NCBI RefSeq assembly: GCF_003019275.1
Contig: NZ_CP027848.1
Span: 558,001 to 622,000 of the forward strand
Direction: 5' to 3'
DNA from: Staphylococcus muscae
Lineage (GTDB): Bacteria > Bacillota > Bacilli > Staphylococcales > Staphylococcaceae
DNA length: 64,000 nt
Shown: one piece after another, positions 29,423-39,517 of the stretch
How positions within the stretch are numbered: the stretch's first letter is position 1
How the letters are laid out: each line of letters starts with the position of its first letter
Notes under the pieces: model-generated
Database searches by the model: none
Told to the model about the DNA's origin: nothing
What the model saw: the letters and a program-made list of their open reading frames with translations, nothing else
Position numbers and translations under genes: made by a program

Positions 29423-29437
29423 TGAGAATAATTGTCA
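29423..29437 (+). promoter_or_regulatory. Fur-type box 2 at the arlRS transcription start
   Basis: TGAGAATAATTGTCA matches the 7-1-7 Fur consensus with two differences. It lies over the predicted start site, 17 bases after box 1. Confidence 0.6.
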
Positions 29438-29509
29438 ATTAGAAAGTTCGAATTTTTTTATCTTTCTCAATTTCCTATTATGTCCTATGATTATAGATGA
29501 GGTGACAAC

Positions 29510-30187
29510 ATGAAAAATGTATTAATTATAGAAGATGAGCAAAACTTAGCACGCTTTATCGAGCTTGAGCTAAAACATGAAAATTATGATGTAGCGATTA
29601 AGAATGATGGGGTATCTGGTTTAAACATAGCACTTCAGCAAGATTTTGATATTATACTACTTGATCTGATGCTGCCAGGTATTGACGGTTTAGAAGTATG
29701 TAAACGTCTCCGTACACAAAAGGATACACCGATTATTATGATTACAGCAAAAGGAGAAATATATGACAAAGTACAAGGGCTTGATCATGGAGCAGATGAT
29801 TATATCGTAAAACCTTTTGAAATTGAAGAACTGTTAGCAAGGATGCGTGCATTAGTAAGACGAGCATCAGATGATCAACAAACGAGTAAAGACACCGTAG
29901 AAGTGAGTGGCATTGTTATCGATAAAAACGCTTTTCACGTGTCATACGGTGAACAAACGATTGAATTAACAAAGACAGAATTCGATTTATTACTCGTTCT
30001 CGCCGAAAATAAAAATCATGTTCTGCATCGCGAACAAATTTTGAACCATGTTTGGGGATATGATTCCGAAGTAGAGACAAATGTTGTCGATGTCTATATT
30101 CGATATTTACGCAATAAATTAAAAGTTATACAAAAAGAAAAAATTATCGAGACCGTTCGCGGCGTTGGGTATGTGATTCGTCAATGA
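29510..30187 (+). CDS. arlR: Response regulator ArlR
   Basis: 225 residues, OmpR/PhoB family. The receiver domain has the acidic pair in IIEDEQ, phospho-acceptor D52 ([10 protein letters not shown]) and the conserved Lys in YIVKPFE. The C-terminal winged helix ends RYLRNKLK...VRGVGYVIR. In S. aureus ArlRS controls adhesion, autolysis, capsule and virulence regulators and responds to metal and sugar stress. AGGTGA precedes the ATG. It overlaps arlS by 4 bases. The promoter carries two Fur-type boxes. Confidence 0.95.
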   Translation: MKNVLIIEDEQNLARFIELELKHENYDVAIKNDGVSGLNIALQQDFDIILLDLMLPGIDGLEVCKRLRTQKDTPIIMITAKGEIYDKVQGLDHGADDYIVKPFEIEELLARMRALVRRASDDQQTSKDTVEVSGIVIDKNAFHVSYGEQTIELTKTEFDLLLVLAENKNHVLHREQILNHVWGYDSEVETNVVDVYIRYLRNKLKVIQKEKIIETVRGVGYVIRQ

Positions 30188-31557
30188 AGCAACCTACACT
30201 TAAAACGAAATGGACACTTGTAACAACCATCATTACTTTTTTGATTATCTTTATATTTTGCTTATTAATCATTTATGCAGTCAGTAGTTTATTAAAACAG
30301 CATGAACTTGAAGAGGCGGAACATAGTGCAGATGAACTCTATCAACTTCTTACAACGAAGCCTTTTGAGAAAATCACACCGCTAGAGTTTAGTTCTGTCA
30401 CAAGCAATCATCAAAAAGTGATTTTATATGATCAAGATGGTACACATTTAATGGAAAATACAAATGCAACGGATGTAACTTTTGCACCAGAATTTGAAAA
30501 AACATCGGATCGAAATATACGCATCTTAAAAAACAGTCATGGTTCTTTTATTGTTATCTCCAATCCCGTTGATACAAACTATTTTCAAGGATACGCAACT
30601 GTCGTTCACCCGCTTGATGTTTTTGATGATTTATTAAACTTTATTACTTATCTTGCACTTATTTTTGGTTTAATTGCTTTATTTGTTACAGCTTCTATCA
30701 GTTATGCTTTCTCAACGCAAATTACAAAACCTATTAATATCATCACTGATAAAATGACACAAATTAGAAGAAATGGGTTCCAAGAAAAATTAGAAGTTCC
30801 GACAAATTATGAAGAAACTGATGCGCTCATCGATAACTTTAACAATATGATGGTGAAACTAGAAGAAGCTTTTAACCAACAGCGACAATTTGTTGAAGAT
30901 GCGTCACATGAGTTAAGAACACCTTTGCAAATTATTCAGGGACATCTTAATCTCATTCAACGATGGGGCAAAAAGGATCCTGCTGTTCTTGAAGAGTCTC
31001 TGACTATTTCTCTTGAAGAAATGAACCGTATTGCCAAGTTAGTTGAAGAATTACTATTATTAACAAAAGATGATCCGAAAACGATTGAAAATCAAATCGA
31101 ACAAGTCGATGTCAATTTGGAAATAAAAAATCGCATCCATTCATTAAAACAAATTCATCCAGAATATGATTTCACGTTTGAAAGCAATCAAGATTTTATA
31201 TACTTATATATGAACGCCTTTCACTTGGAACAAATTCTACTCATTTTCCTCGATAATGCGATTAAATACGATCAAGAAAATCGTGATATTCGCATTAAAA
31301 CAAAGTTGATTAATAATCGTGTACTCATCGAAATCAAAGACCATGGGATGGGCATTCCTAAAGAAGATCAGGAACATATCTTTAATCGTTTTTATCGAGT
31401 AGACAAATCACGATCACGTCAACAAGGAGGAAATGGATTAGGATTATCAATCGCAATGAAAATGGTAAAACTCTACGATGGACATATTACTGTAAACAGT
31501 GAAGAAGGGAAATACACGATATTTACCATTAGTTTTAATTCTATGAAACATCATTAA
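30184..31557 (+). CDS. arlS: Sensor histidine kinase ArlS
   Basis: 457 residues. Two membrane helices (about 10-35 and 150-175) flank an extracellular sensor region; a HAMP domain follows. The phosphorylated His is in [12 protein letters not shown] (about H242). The ATPase domain has [20 protein letters not shown] and [10 protein letters not shown]. The start overlaps arlR (ATGA), giving coupled translation. It is the partner of ArlR. Confidence 0.95.
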   Translation: MKQPTLKTKWTLVTTIITFLIIFIFCLLIIYAVSSLLKQHELEEAEHSADELYQLLTTKPFEKITPLEFSSVTSNHQKVILYDQDGTHLMENTNATDVTFAPEFEKTSDRNIRILKNSHGSFIVISNPVDTNYFQGYATVVHPLDVFDDLLNFITYLALIFGLIALFVTASISYAFSTQITKPINIITDKMTQIRRNGFQEKLEVPTNYEETDALIDNFNNMMVKLEEAFNQQRQFVEDASHELRTPLQIIQGHLNLIQRWGKKDPAVLEESLTISLEEMNRIAKLVEELLLLTKDDPKTIENQIEQVDVNLEIKNRIHSLKQIHPEYDFTFESNQDFIYLYMNAFHLEQILLIFLDNAIKYDQENRDIRIKTKLINNRVLIEIKDHGMGIPKEDQEHIFNRFYRVDKSRSRQQGGNGLGLSIAMKMVKLYDGHITVNSEEGKYTIFTISFNSMKHH

Positions 31558-31608
31558 AATATCACGATTTTGCCTTTAAATGTTCACAATTTAATGCTAT
31601 TATTTACT

Positions 31609-31622
31609 TGTAAGCGTTTTTA
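31609..31622 (+). promoter_or_regulatory. Candidate cre (CcpA) site upstream of odhA
   Basis: TGTAAGCGTTTTTA matches the cre consensus TGWAARCGYTWNCW except at one position. It lies 23 bases before the odhA start and could block transcription when glucose is plentiful. Confidence 0.6.
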
Positions 31623-31644
31623 TTCTTTCTGTGGAGGGTGGATT

Positions 31645-34434
31645 ATGAAAAACGATAAACAGGTGAGTGAAGCGCCTGTAAATTTTGGGGCTAATTTAGG
31701 GTTAATGTTAGAACTTTATGACCAATTTTTAGATGATCCTAATTCTGTATCTGAAGATTTGCAAGTGCTTTTCAGCACAATTAAAAATGACAACACATCT
31801 TATTCAAACACATCAATGCAATCAAGCTCGGGAGACAACACGATTAAACGTGTGATGCGCTTGATTGACAATATTCGACAATACGGGCATTTACTCGCTG
31901 ATATCTATCCAGTAAATAGACCACAACGTACGAATATTCCTAAACTTAACATTGAAGATTTCAATTTAGATCAAGCAACTCTTGAGAAGATACCAGCAGA
32001 GATTGTCTCAGATCACTTTAAGGACATATATCCGAACGCATTTGAGGCAATCAAACGTATGGAACAGCGATATAAGGGGTCTATCGCGTTTGAATATACA
32101 CATATTAATAACAACAAGGAGCGTGTATGGTTGAAGCGCAGAATTGAAACACCATACAAAGCAACCTTGAACGAAGATGAAAAAATTGAACTTTTTAAAT
32201 TACTTGCACATGTAGAAGGATTTGAAAAGTATCTTCACAAAAACTTTGTTGGTGCAAAGCGTTTCTCAATTGAGGGTGTCGACGCTCTCGTACCAATGAT
32301 TTCACAAATTATTAAACGCGCAGCTGAAAATGAAATTAAAAATATCCAAATTGGTATGGCACATCGTGGTCGTTTAAATGTATTAACACATATTTTGAAG
32401 AAACCATATGAAATGATGCTATCAGAATTCATGCATACAGATCCTATGACCTTCTTACCTGAAGATGGAAGCTTAACGCTCACGTCTGGATGGACGAGCG
32501 ATGTTAAGTATCACTTAGGTGGGGTTAAAACGATTCAAACACACGGTATTGAGCAACGTATCACTTTAGCGAACAATCCAAGTCATCTTGAGATTGTTGC
32601 ACCAGTAGTGATTGGACGTACACGAGCGGCACAAGATTTCGTGGCACAGTCTGGACAAGTAGAATCTGATTTCAACCGTGCTGTTCCAATTATCGTTCAT
32701 GGTGATGCTGCTTATCCAGGTCAAGGGGTTAACTTTGAAACGATGAACCTAGGCAATTTAGATGGTTACAGTACAGGTGGTACGATTCATTTGATCACTA
32801 ATAACCGTATTGGGTTTACAACAGAACCTACGGATGGCCGTTCTACTACTTATGCTACGGATGTTGCAAAAGGTTATGACGTACCAATTATGCATGTTAA
32901 TGCAGATGACGTTGAAGCAACGATTGAAGCAATTGACATTGCTATGGAATTTAGAAAGGAATTCAACAAAGATGTCGTGATTGACATCGTTGGATATCGT
33001 CGTTTTGGACATAACGAAATGGACGAACCAATGTTAACGAATCCACTTCCTTATAAAAACATCAAAAAACATCAAACAGTTGAAATTATTTATGGTAACA
33101 AACTCGTAGAAGACGGCGTTTTAAAAGAAGATGACGTTCAAACAGTAATGGATGATGTGCAAAAAGTAATGCGTCAAGCACATGACCAAATTGATAAAAC
33201 TAACAAAATTGACAATGCAGAAATGGAACTACCAGAAAATATTTCAAAACCATTGGCAAGCAACGAATCTGAACTTTCTTATGATCGTTTAAAAGAAATC
33301 AATGATGCGATGTTGACTTATCCTGAAGACTTTAAAATTTTCAATAAATTACAACGTATATTAGACCAGCGCCGTAAACCATTTGAGAGCGATGAAGGTC
33401 TTGTTGACTGGGCACATGCAGAACAGCTTGCATTTGCAACTGTGATGCAGGAAGGCACACCAGTTCGTATGACGGGTCAAGATTGTGAACGTGGTACATT
33501 TAGTCATCGTCATGCAGTATTACATGATCAAGAAAGCGATTCAGTACACATTCCATTACAACATGTGCCAGACCAAAAAGGGACATTCTACATTCGTAAC
33601 TCCCCATTATCTGAATCAGCAGTCGTTGGCTTTGAATATGGTTATAACGTAGAAAATCCAGATTCATTTAACATTTGGGAAGCACAATTTGGTGACTTTG
33701 CCAATATGGCACAAATGTACTTTGATAACTTTATCTTTTCTAGCAATGCCAAATGGGGTGAACGTACAGGTTTAACATTTATGTTACCGCATTCATTTGA
33801 AGGGCAAGGACCTGAGCATTCATCTGCACGACTCGAACGTTTCTTACAACTTGCAGCTGAAAACAACATGACGATTTGTAATTTATCAAGTGCAAGTAAC
33901 TATTTCCATTTATTACGTGCGCAAGCCGCAAGCTTAGGTACTGACGCAATGCGACCGCTCGTATTGATGTCACCAAAAGGCTTATTACGTAATAAGACAG
34001 TCGCTCAACCTATCTCTGAATTTACATCAGGGGGTTTCGAGCCAATCTTAGTAGGTACACATGATCCAGAAAAAGTAACAAAAGTCATCCTTGCATCAGG
34101 TAAAATGCTCATAGACTTAAAAGAATCATTGAGCAAAGAGCCAAATGAAGCAATTGCACTTGTTGCTGTGGAAAGATTATATCCATTCCCTGAAGAGGAA
34201 ATTGTGGCGTTCTTAGAGACATTACCAAACCTTAAAGTTATTGCATGGGTACAAGAAGAGCCACAAAACCAAGGTGCATGGCATTTCGTATATCCACAAC
34301 TCAACCGCATTGCTGGTGACAAATACGAACTTGAATATCAAGGTCGCCCACACCGTGCAGCACCTTCAGAAGGCGACGGAGAAATTCATAAAATTGTACA
34401 AAATAAAATCATTGAAAATAGCTTAAATATCTAG
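31645..34434 (+). CDS. odhA: 2-oxoglutarate dehydrogenase E1
   Basis: 929 residues from the ATG at 31645 after GGAGGGTGG; a frame start at 31570 lies upstream of the cre-like site and is not used. Thiamine-diphosphate enzyme that decarboxylates 2-oxoglutarate in the TCA cycle. [31 protein letters not shown], the helix [19 protein letters not shown] and the C-terminal [18 protein letters not shown] are diagnostic. odhB follows after 13 bases; E3 is not in the window. Confidence 0.96.
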   Translation: MKNDKQVSEAPVNFGANLGLMLELYDQFLDDPNSVSEDLQVLFSTIKNDNTSYSNTSMQSSSGDNTIKRVMRLIDNIRQYGHLLADIYPVNRPQRTNIPKLNIEDFNLDQATLEKIPAEIVSDHFKDIYPNAFEAIKRMEQRYKGSIAFEYTHINNNKERVWLKRRIETPYKATLNEDEKIELFKLLAHVEGFEKYLHKNFVGAKRFSIEGVDALVPMISQIIKRAAENEIKNIQIGMAHRGRLNVLTHILKKPYEMMLSEFMHTDPMTFLPEDGSLTLTSGWTSDVKYHLGGVKTIQTHGIEQRITLANNPSHLEIVAPVVIGRTRAAQDFVAQSGQVESDFNRAVPIIVHGDAAYPGQGVNFETMNLGNLDGYSTGGTIHLITNNRIGFTTEPTDGRSTTYATDVAKGYDVPIMHVNADDVEATIEAIDIAMEFRKEFNKDVVIDIVGYRRFGHNEMDEPMLTNPLPYKNIKKHQTVEIIYGNKLVEDGVLKEDDVQTVMDDVQKVMRQAHDQIDKTNKIDNAEMELPENISKPLASNESELSYDRLKEINDAMLTYPEDFKIFNKLQRILDQRRKPFESDEGLVDWAHAEQLAFATVMQEGTPVRMTGQDCERGTFSHRHAVLHDQESDSVHIPLQHVPDQKGTFYIRNSPLSESAVVGFEYGYNVENPDSFNIWEAQFGDFANMAQMYFDNFIFSSNAKWGERTGLTFMLPHSFEGQGPEHSSARLERFLQLAAENNMTICNLSSASNYFHLLRAQAASLGTDAMRPLVLMSPKGLLRNKTVAQPISEFTSGGFEPILVGTHDPEKVTKVILASGKMLIDLKESLSKEPNEAIALVAVERLYPFPEEEIVAFLETLPNLKVIAWVQEEPQNQGAWHFVYPQLNRIAGDKYELEYQGRPHRAAPSEGDGEIHKIVQNKIIENSLNI

Positions 34435-34447
34435 GGGGCATATCAAA

Positions 34448-35683
34448 ATGGCAGAGGTAAAAGTTCCAGAATTAGCAGAATCAATTACAGAAGGTACCAT
34501 TGCAGAATGGTTGAAAGAAGTCGGCGATACAGTCGAAAAAGGGGAAGCAATCTTAGAACTTGAAACAGATAAAGTAAACGTTGAAGTCGTTTCTGAAGAA
34601 GAAGGTACAATTCAAGAACTACTTGCTGAAGCAGGTGATACAGTTGAGGTGGGGCAAGCAATTGCAATCGTTGGTGAAGGCGGTGCAAAACCTGCTGAAA
34701 AGAAAGACGAAGCAAAACCTGCTGCTAAAGAAGAAAAAGCATCTGAACCAGAGCCATCTAAAGAGAAAGAAGACGAAACATCTTCAGCATCAAATGATCG
34801 CGTGAATGCAACACCATCTGCTCGTCGTGCTGCTCGTGAAAAAGGAATTGATTTAGCAGAATTAAATGCAAAATCAGGTGATATCATACGCAAAGAAGAT
34901 GTTGAGCGTGGTGCAAAACCTGCTGAACAAAAAGCTGAGAAAAAGGCTGAAAAACCAGCAGCACCACAAAACCCTTCAAAACCAGTCATTCGTGAAAAAA
35001 TGAATCGTAGAAAACAAACAGCTGCTCGTAAATTACTAGAAGTAAGTAACAACACAGCAATGTTAACAACATTCAATGAAGTTGACATGACAAATGTGAT
35101 GGAACTTAGAAAACGTAAAAAAGAAAAGTTCATGGAAGATCACAATGGCACAAAACTTGGCTTTATGTCATTCTTTACAAAAGCAGCAGTTGCAGCACTG
35201 AAGAAATATCCAGAAGTAAATGCTGAAATTGATGGCGAATATATGGTAACGAAACAGTTCTACGATATCGGCGTTGCTGTTTCAACACCTGGTGGTTTAT
35301 TAGTACCGAATGTTCGCGACTGTGATAAGAAAAACTTTGCTGAAATTGAAGAAGAAATTGCAAACTTAGCTGCCAAAGCACGCGATAATAAATTATCACT
35401 TGATGATATGATTAATGGTTCATTTACAATTACAAATGGTGGTATCTTCGGTTCAATGATGTCAACACCAATTATTAATGGTAATCAAGCTGCAATTTTA
35501 GGTATGCACTCTATCATTACACGACCAATTGCAATTGATAAAGATACAATTGAAAACAGACCAATGATGTACTTAGCATTAAGCTACGACCACCGTATCA
35601 TTGACGGTAAAGAAGCTGTTGGATTCTTAAAAACGATTAAAGAATTAATCGAAAACCCAGAAGATTTATTACTTGAATCATAA
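34448..35683 (+). CDS. odhB: Dihydrolipoyl succinyltransferase E2
   Basis: 411 residues. One lipoyl domain with ETDKVNVEV (lipoylated K42), an Ala/Lys/Glu-rich linker, a peripheral-subunit-binding domain ([19 protein letters not shown]), a second flexible linker, and the catalytic domain ending SYDHRIIDG (active His about 382) and [17 protein letters not shown]. Forms the core of the OdhA/OdhB/Lpd complex. AGGGGGC precedes the ATG; ends before a strong terminator. Confidence 0.96.
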   Translation: MAEVKVPELAESITEGTIAEWLKEVGDTVEKGEAILELETDKVNVEVVSEEEGTIQELLAEAGDTVEVGQAIAIVGEGGAKPAEKKDEAKPAAKEEKASEPEPSKEKEDETSSASNDRVNATPSARRAAREKGIDLAELNAKSGDIIRKEDVERGAKPAEQKAEKKAEKPAAPQNPSKPVIREKMNRRKQTAARKLLEVSNNTAMLTTFNEVDMTNVMELRKRKKEKFMEDHNGTKLGFMSFFTKAAVAALKKYPEVNAEIDGEYMVTKQFYDIGVAVSTPGGLLVPNVRDCDKKNFAEIEEEIANLAAKARDNKLSLDDMINGSFTITNGGIFGSMMSTPIINGNQAAILGMHSIITRPIAIDKDTIENRPMMYLALSYDHRIIDGKEAVGFLKTIKELIENPEDLLLES

Positions 35684-35697
35684 TAGATATAAAAGAT

Positions 35698-35742
35698 GCC
35701 ATAAGTGTCACTCGTATAAAGTGGCACTTATGGCTTTTTTAG
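35698..35742 (+). terminator. odhAB terminator
   Basis: GCCATAAGTGTCAC / GTGGCACTTATGGC stem (14 bp, one mismatch) followed by TTTTTT. Confidence 0.9.
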
Positions 35743-35813
35743 ATGCTTCATCTTTTGCGAACAAGTCATATATGTTACGCTATTATTAATTAACCATAGG
35801 AGACATCTAAACT

Positions 35814-36056
35814 ATGCAAATCAATAAAAAACTACTCATTCCAATTCTATCTATCGGTGTCTTAATTATCATCATTAACTTTATTTTTATCATTACAAGC
35901 TTATTTGGTTTAACAAACTATTGGCCAGTCTTTCAAACTATTGGCTTAGGACTTGTTATTTTATATGGGTTCGACATTTTACAAAATCGCAAACAACGAT
36001 CACTTTATTTTTATGCCGGAATTGTATTTATTTTGTTTGGCATCTTTTTCCAATAG
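35814..36056 (+). CDS. Small membrane protein, unknown function
   Basis: 80 residues with two or three hydrophobic helices (ILSIGVLIIIINFIFIITSLFG, TIGLGLVILYGFDIL, YAGIVFILFGIFF) and a basic loop LQNRKQRS. GGAGA lies about 12 bases before the ATG. It has its own intergenic space on both sides. I do not recognise the family. Confidence 0.7.
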   Translation: MQINKKLLIPILSIGVLIIIINFIFIITSLFGLTNYWPVFQTIGLGLVILYGFDILQNRKQRSLYFYAGIVFILFGIFFQ

Positions 36057-36216
36057 TTATAAGCAATTTCAACTACAAAAACATGAAAGTTAGCTATAAT
36101 ATAAAGTGAAGTCAATGTATGAATGATTTATAAAAACTTTAAATTCACATAGGTTATAGACAAAGTAAATGATTTATTTCATAATATATTAGGATTGAAT
36201 ATAAGAAGGTGATAAA

Positions 36217-36420
36217 ATGTTACATGAAACTTGGAAAGAAACAACACCCATTAAGCAAGTGAAAGTCGTACATACTAATGCGAAAAAATTCACAGTAAGT
36301 GATATGTTGACAATCGGTAAAACTTACGATGTTGTCAACGAAACAGAAGAATATTATCAAATCATTGATAACTCTGGCCATGTTGGTGGCTACTATAAAA
36401 CATATTTTGAAGAAGTATAA
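36217..36420 (+). CDS. Small conserved protein (possibly DUF6501)
   Basis: 67 residues, beta-rich and soluble: IKQVKVVHTNAKKFTVSDMLTIGKTYDVVNETEEYY then IIDNSGHVGGYYKTYF. This looks like the SH3-like small proteins annotated as DUF6501 in Bacilli; the family name is from memory and less certain. AAGGTGATAAA precedes the ATG. A weak terminator hairpin follows. Confidence 0.75.
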   Translation: MLHETWKETTPIKQVKVVHTNAKKFTVSDMLTIGKTYDVVNETEEYYQIIDNSGHVGGYYKTYFEEV

Positions 36421-36437
36421 ATCATATATTATACAAT

Positions 36438-36475
36438 GAAAAAGCGATGGACTTATGTACTATCTGCTTTTTTCT
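36438..36475 (+). terminator. Weak terminator after the 67-residue protein gene
   Basis: AAAAAGC...GCTTTTTT with imperfect inner pairing (ATGG / CTAT). Confidence 0.5.
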
Positions 36476-36539
36476 TATGTTTATTAGATTTTAATCATAT
36501 TAACTACACTATATTTTTAATTGTTGAAAGGTGAGAATC

Positions 36540-37337
36540 ATGACTCAAGTAAATACTGGCTATATTAATGCAGATAAGACCGTTTTCGGTGATGCCGAAA
36601 AACTATTCAGCTTGAATAAAAACATCTTACTTAAAGGGCCTACTGGTTCAGGAAAAACACGTTTAGCTGAAACATTAAGTGAAACAACAAATATTCCCAT
36701 GCATCAAATCAACTGTTCTGTCGATTTAGATGCAGAAAGTTTACTCGGTTTTAAAACAATTAAAACTTCAGAAAATGGTCACCAAGAAATTGTTTTTATT
36801 GATGGTCCAGTCATCAAAGCAATGCGTGAAGGACATATTTTATATATTGATGAAATTAACATGGCAAAACCTGAAACATTGCCTATTTTAAATGGTGTGC
36901 TTGACTATCGCCGCCAATTGACAAATCCATTTACAGGCGAAGTTATCAAAGCTGCACCTGGCTTCAAAGTTATTGCAGCAATCAACGAAGGTTACGTTGG
37001 GACATTACCAATGAACGAAGCATTAAAAAACCGTTTTGTTGTCATCAATGTCGAATACATCGATGGTGATACATTGCATCAAGTCATTAAAGCACAAAGT
37101 TTATTACAAGATGATGCGTTAATCGATCAAATTATTAAGTTTAATGAAGATTTACGTACGATGACCCAACAAGGTCAACTTTCAGAAGAAGCTGCGAGTA
37201 TTCGTGCTCTCATCGATATGAGTGACCTTGCAACTGTCATGCCAATTGAACGTGCAATTCAACGTACAATTATTGATAAGTTAGAAGATGAGCGTGAACA
37301 ACAAGCTGTGCAGAATGCCGTAGAACTGAACTTTTAG
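36540..37337 (+). CDS. MoxR-type AAA+ ATPase
   Basis: 265 residues from the ATG at 36540 after AAAGGTGA. Walker A GPTGSGKT (about 33-40), Walker B ILYIDEIN, sensor 1 AAINEGY and an arginine-finger region [15 protein letters not shown]. It belongs with the MoxR/NorQ/CbbQ group, which work as chaperones that activate metal- or cofactor-containing enzymes together with a VWA protein. The VWA partner follows 12 bases downstream. The target is unknown. Confidence 0.88.
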   Translation: MTQVNTGYINADKTVFGDAEKLFSLNKNILLKGPTGSGKTRLAETLSETTNIPMHQINCSVDLDAESLLGFKTIKTSENGHQEIVFIDGPVIKAMREGHILYIDEINMAKPETLPILNGVLDYRRQLTNPFTGEVIKAAPGFKVIAAINEGYVGTLPMNEALKNRFVVINVEYIDGDTLHQVIKAQSLLQDDALIDQIIKFNEDLRTMTQQGQLSEEAASIRALIDMSDLATVMPIERAIQRTIIDKLEDEREQQAVQNAVELNF

Positions 37338-37349
37338 AGGGTGATACAA

Positions 37350-39239
37350 ATGAGCGATCGCTTTATTCTATTTAACGATGAACAACTTGATGCGATGAAG
37401 GTCATGATGCTACAAGACCTTTCTCGATTACTATTAAAAAATAAAGATACACAAGTAAAAATACACAAATTCCCGTATTATGATGCCATTAATAATGAAG
37501 TCATTTGCAGTTCGTTTTGGTCACATCGTCCAGAATATATCGAACATACAGGATTAAAAACAGATATTTTATTAGCAACATATAGTTACTTTAATATGAC
37601 GCCAAAAATTGTCAATGAAGTGATTTTGAATGAAGAAAGTTTTAATCATCCAAAACTTTATCGTCAGCTATTCAAATTGATAGAAGAAATGCGTATTCTC
37701 AACCTCATTGTTAGCGAGCGTCCCCGTACAGAAAAATTGATAAATGTACGTCGTCAAATGCGTTTACAATACTGTGAAACACAAATTAACTTCTATCAAA
37801 CAAAAACGATGTATACAGATTTGTTCTTTTTGAATTTGGAACGATCACTTTTGAGTGAGAACTTTTTTGAAGTACCTGATATTCATCCTGAAATTAATCC
37901 TATTTTGGAAAGAATGTATCAATACTTACCTGATTTCTTTAATATCCGCACGAGTGAAGAAGCTATGTACTTAACTCAGCGTATTATGTTCCAAGTAGAC
38001 GACTGGTTGAAAGATGACATGTTGAATGAATACTATCATATACCACGTCATGTGTATAAAGCACTTGAAGGATTGACGCTAGATGATATTAAGAGAATGG
38101 ATGCAGCTCAGACTGACGGTCAAACAGATGAAAAAGAAGACGTTGAAACAGAAGAAATTGACTCTAAGTCTACAGATTCTGATACTGCTGGTGGCGCATA
38201 CTTAGAAACTGAGTTGCATGAAGGGGAAAGCAGTGAAGCCTTAAGTGACAATGATACTGCACGTGAAGGCGACAGTTCAGACGATATGACAGAGATGTTA
38301 TCCAAGAAGGGGAAAGGCTCTCAAGATACTCTTGAAAATGAAGAAGGAGGCACTCAAGGTGCTTCAAATAACTTGTTAGGATTAACAGGGATCAATGCCA
38401 ATGTTCGAATTGAATGGAACGTTCCGACAATTCTACCCGAGTATATTGAAGCATATCGTCAAGTGCAAACAGACGTTCAATATGAGACGAAAGACTTGAT
38501 ACAAATTATTAAAAAAACGATTGATCGTGAATTTCAAGATGTCCGCACAAATCTTACAAAAGGCCGTTTACAACGAAACCTTGTAAATTGGTTTGTCGAC
38601 GATCAATATAAACTGTTTTATAAGAAAGCGGATCAAAGTCAAACATTTGATGCGACTTTCACTTTATTGATTGATGCATCAGCAAGTATGCACGATAAAA
38701 TGGATGAGACAATTAAGGGAGTTGTTTTATTCCATGAAACATTGAAAGCTCTAAATGTTCGCCATGAAATCCTTGCATTTACAGAAGATGCTTTTGATTC
38801 AGATGAAGATGATCAACCAAATATCATTGATGAAATCATCAATTACCATCAGTCTATTTATCACGCAGATGCACCAAGAATAATGTCATTAACACCACAA
38901 GATGATAATAGGGATGGTGTTGCAATTCGTGTTGCCAGTGAACGACTGCTTACCCGTTCAGAAAAGCAAAAATTTCTTATCGTATTTTCTGACGGTGAAC
39001 CGTCTGCATTCAATTATGCACAAGATGGTATCTTAGACACTTATGAAGCAGTAGAAATGTCACGTAAACTAGGTATTGAGATTTTCAACGTCTTTTTAAG
39101 TCAAGAGTCAATCACTGAAGCAATCGAACAAACAGTACACAATATTTATGGACCGTTCGCAATATTTGTTGAAGGTGTCCAACATTTGCCTAGTCAATTA
39201 TCACCACTTCTTAAAAAATTGTTACTTAAGTCTTTTTAA
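37350..39239 (+). CDS. VWA-domain protein, NorD/CobT-like partner of the MoxR ATPase
   Basis: 629 residues from the ATG at 37350 after GAGGGTGA. A helical N-terminal region (about 1-250), then an acidic low-complexity linker rich in Asp, Glu, Ser, Thr and Gly (about 255-345), then a C-terminal VWA domain with the MIDAS motif LLIDASASMHDK (about D442) and FSDGEPSAFNYAQDG. Paired with the upstream MoxR ATPase, this is the usual two-gene activator module. No nearby norCB or similar target is present. Confidence 0.85.
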   Translation: MSDRFILFNDEQLDAMKVMMLQDLSRLLLKNKDTQVKIHKFPYYDAINNEVICSSFWSHRPEYIEHTGLKTDILLATYSYFNMTPKIVNEVILNEESFNHPKLYRQLFKLIEEMRILNLIVSERPRTEKLINVRRQMRLQYCETQINFYQTKTMYTDLFFLNLERSLLSENFFEVPDIHPEINPILERMYQYLPDFFNIRTSEEAMYLTQRIMFQVDDWLKDDMLNEYYHIPRHVYKALEGLTLDDIKRMDAAQTDGQTDEKEDVETEEIDSKSTDSDTAGGAYLETELHEGESSEALSDNDTAREGDSSDDMTEMLSKKGKGSQDTLENEEGGTQGASNNLLGLTGINANVRIEWNVPTILPEYIEAYRQVQTDVQYETKDLIQIIKKTIDREFQDVRTNLTKGRLQRNLVNWFVDDQYKLFYKKADQSQTFDATFTLLIDASASMHDKMDETIKGVVLFHETLKALNVRHEILAFTEDAFDSDEDDQPNIIDEIINYHQSIYHADAPRIMSLTPQDDNRDGVAIRVASERLLTRSEKQKFLIVFSDGEPSAFNYAQDGILDTYEAVEMSRKLGIEIFNVFLSQESITEAIEQTVHNIYGPFAIFVEGVQHLPSQLSPLLKKLLLKSF

Positions 39240-39341
39240 TAAAAATGGGCTATTTATTAGACAAAAAACAACATCTTAAATTTTAGTGTTTTGTATTAAC
39301 TACCATTTTATTATTAAAATGCTTTCATATTAAAACAAGAA

Positions 39342-39400
39342 AAAGGGGTAAAAACAATGATTATGTGATATTTTTAACATAATTAAGTTTTTATCCCTTT
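39342..39400. promoter_or_regulatory. Large hairpin between the VWA gene and brnQ
   Basis: Outer stem AAAGGGGTAAAAAC / GTTTTTATCCCTTT (13 of 14 pairs plus one G-U) and inner ATTATGT / ACATAAT. Could terminate the VWA transcript or act in the brnQ leader; the T-tract is short on the plus strand and better (TTTTT) on the minus strand. Confidence 0.6.
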
Positions 39401-39431
39401 AAAACTTTAGAGTATTTCAAAATGCTTTTAA

Positions 39432-39446
39432 AATTTTCAGAAATCT
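39432..39446 (+). promoter_or_regulatory. CodY box upstream of brnQ
   Basis: AATTTTCAGAAATCT matches the CodY consensus AATTTTCWGAAAATT at 13 of 15 positions. It lies just upstream of a weak promoter-like pair, TAGACG (near 39451) and TAAAAT (near 39474). Confidence 0.7.
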
Positions 39447-39517
39447 TATAGACGAATGAAATTTATTGTGATAAAATGAGTCATAAATTTAAAAAGGAAG
39501 GTTTAGGAGTAAGTAAA

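Noticed and set aside
34612..35133. 173-codon minus-strand frame opposite odhB
   Set aside because: It is antisense to the Ala/Lys/Glu-rich linker of OdhB; its Ser/Phe/Ala-rich composition is the mirror of that low-complexity region, and there is no ribosome-binding site.
39359..39370. Three-codon Met-Ile-Met ORF as an isoleucine attenuator for brnQ
   Set aside because: A single Ile codon cannot sense starvation well, the promoter appears to lie downstream, and the CodY box already explains regulation.
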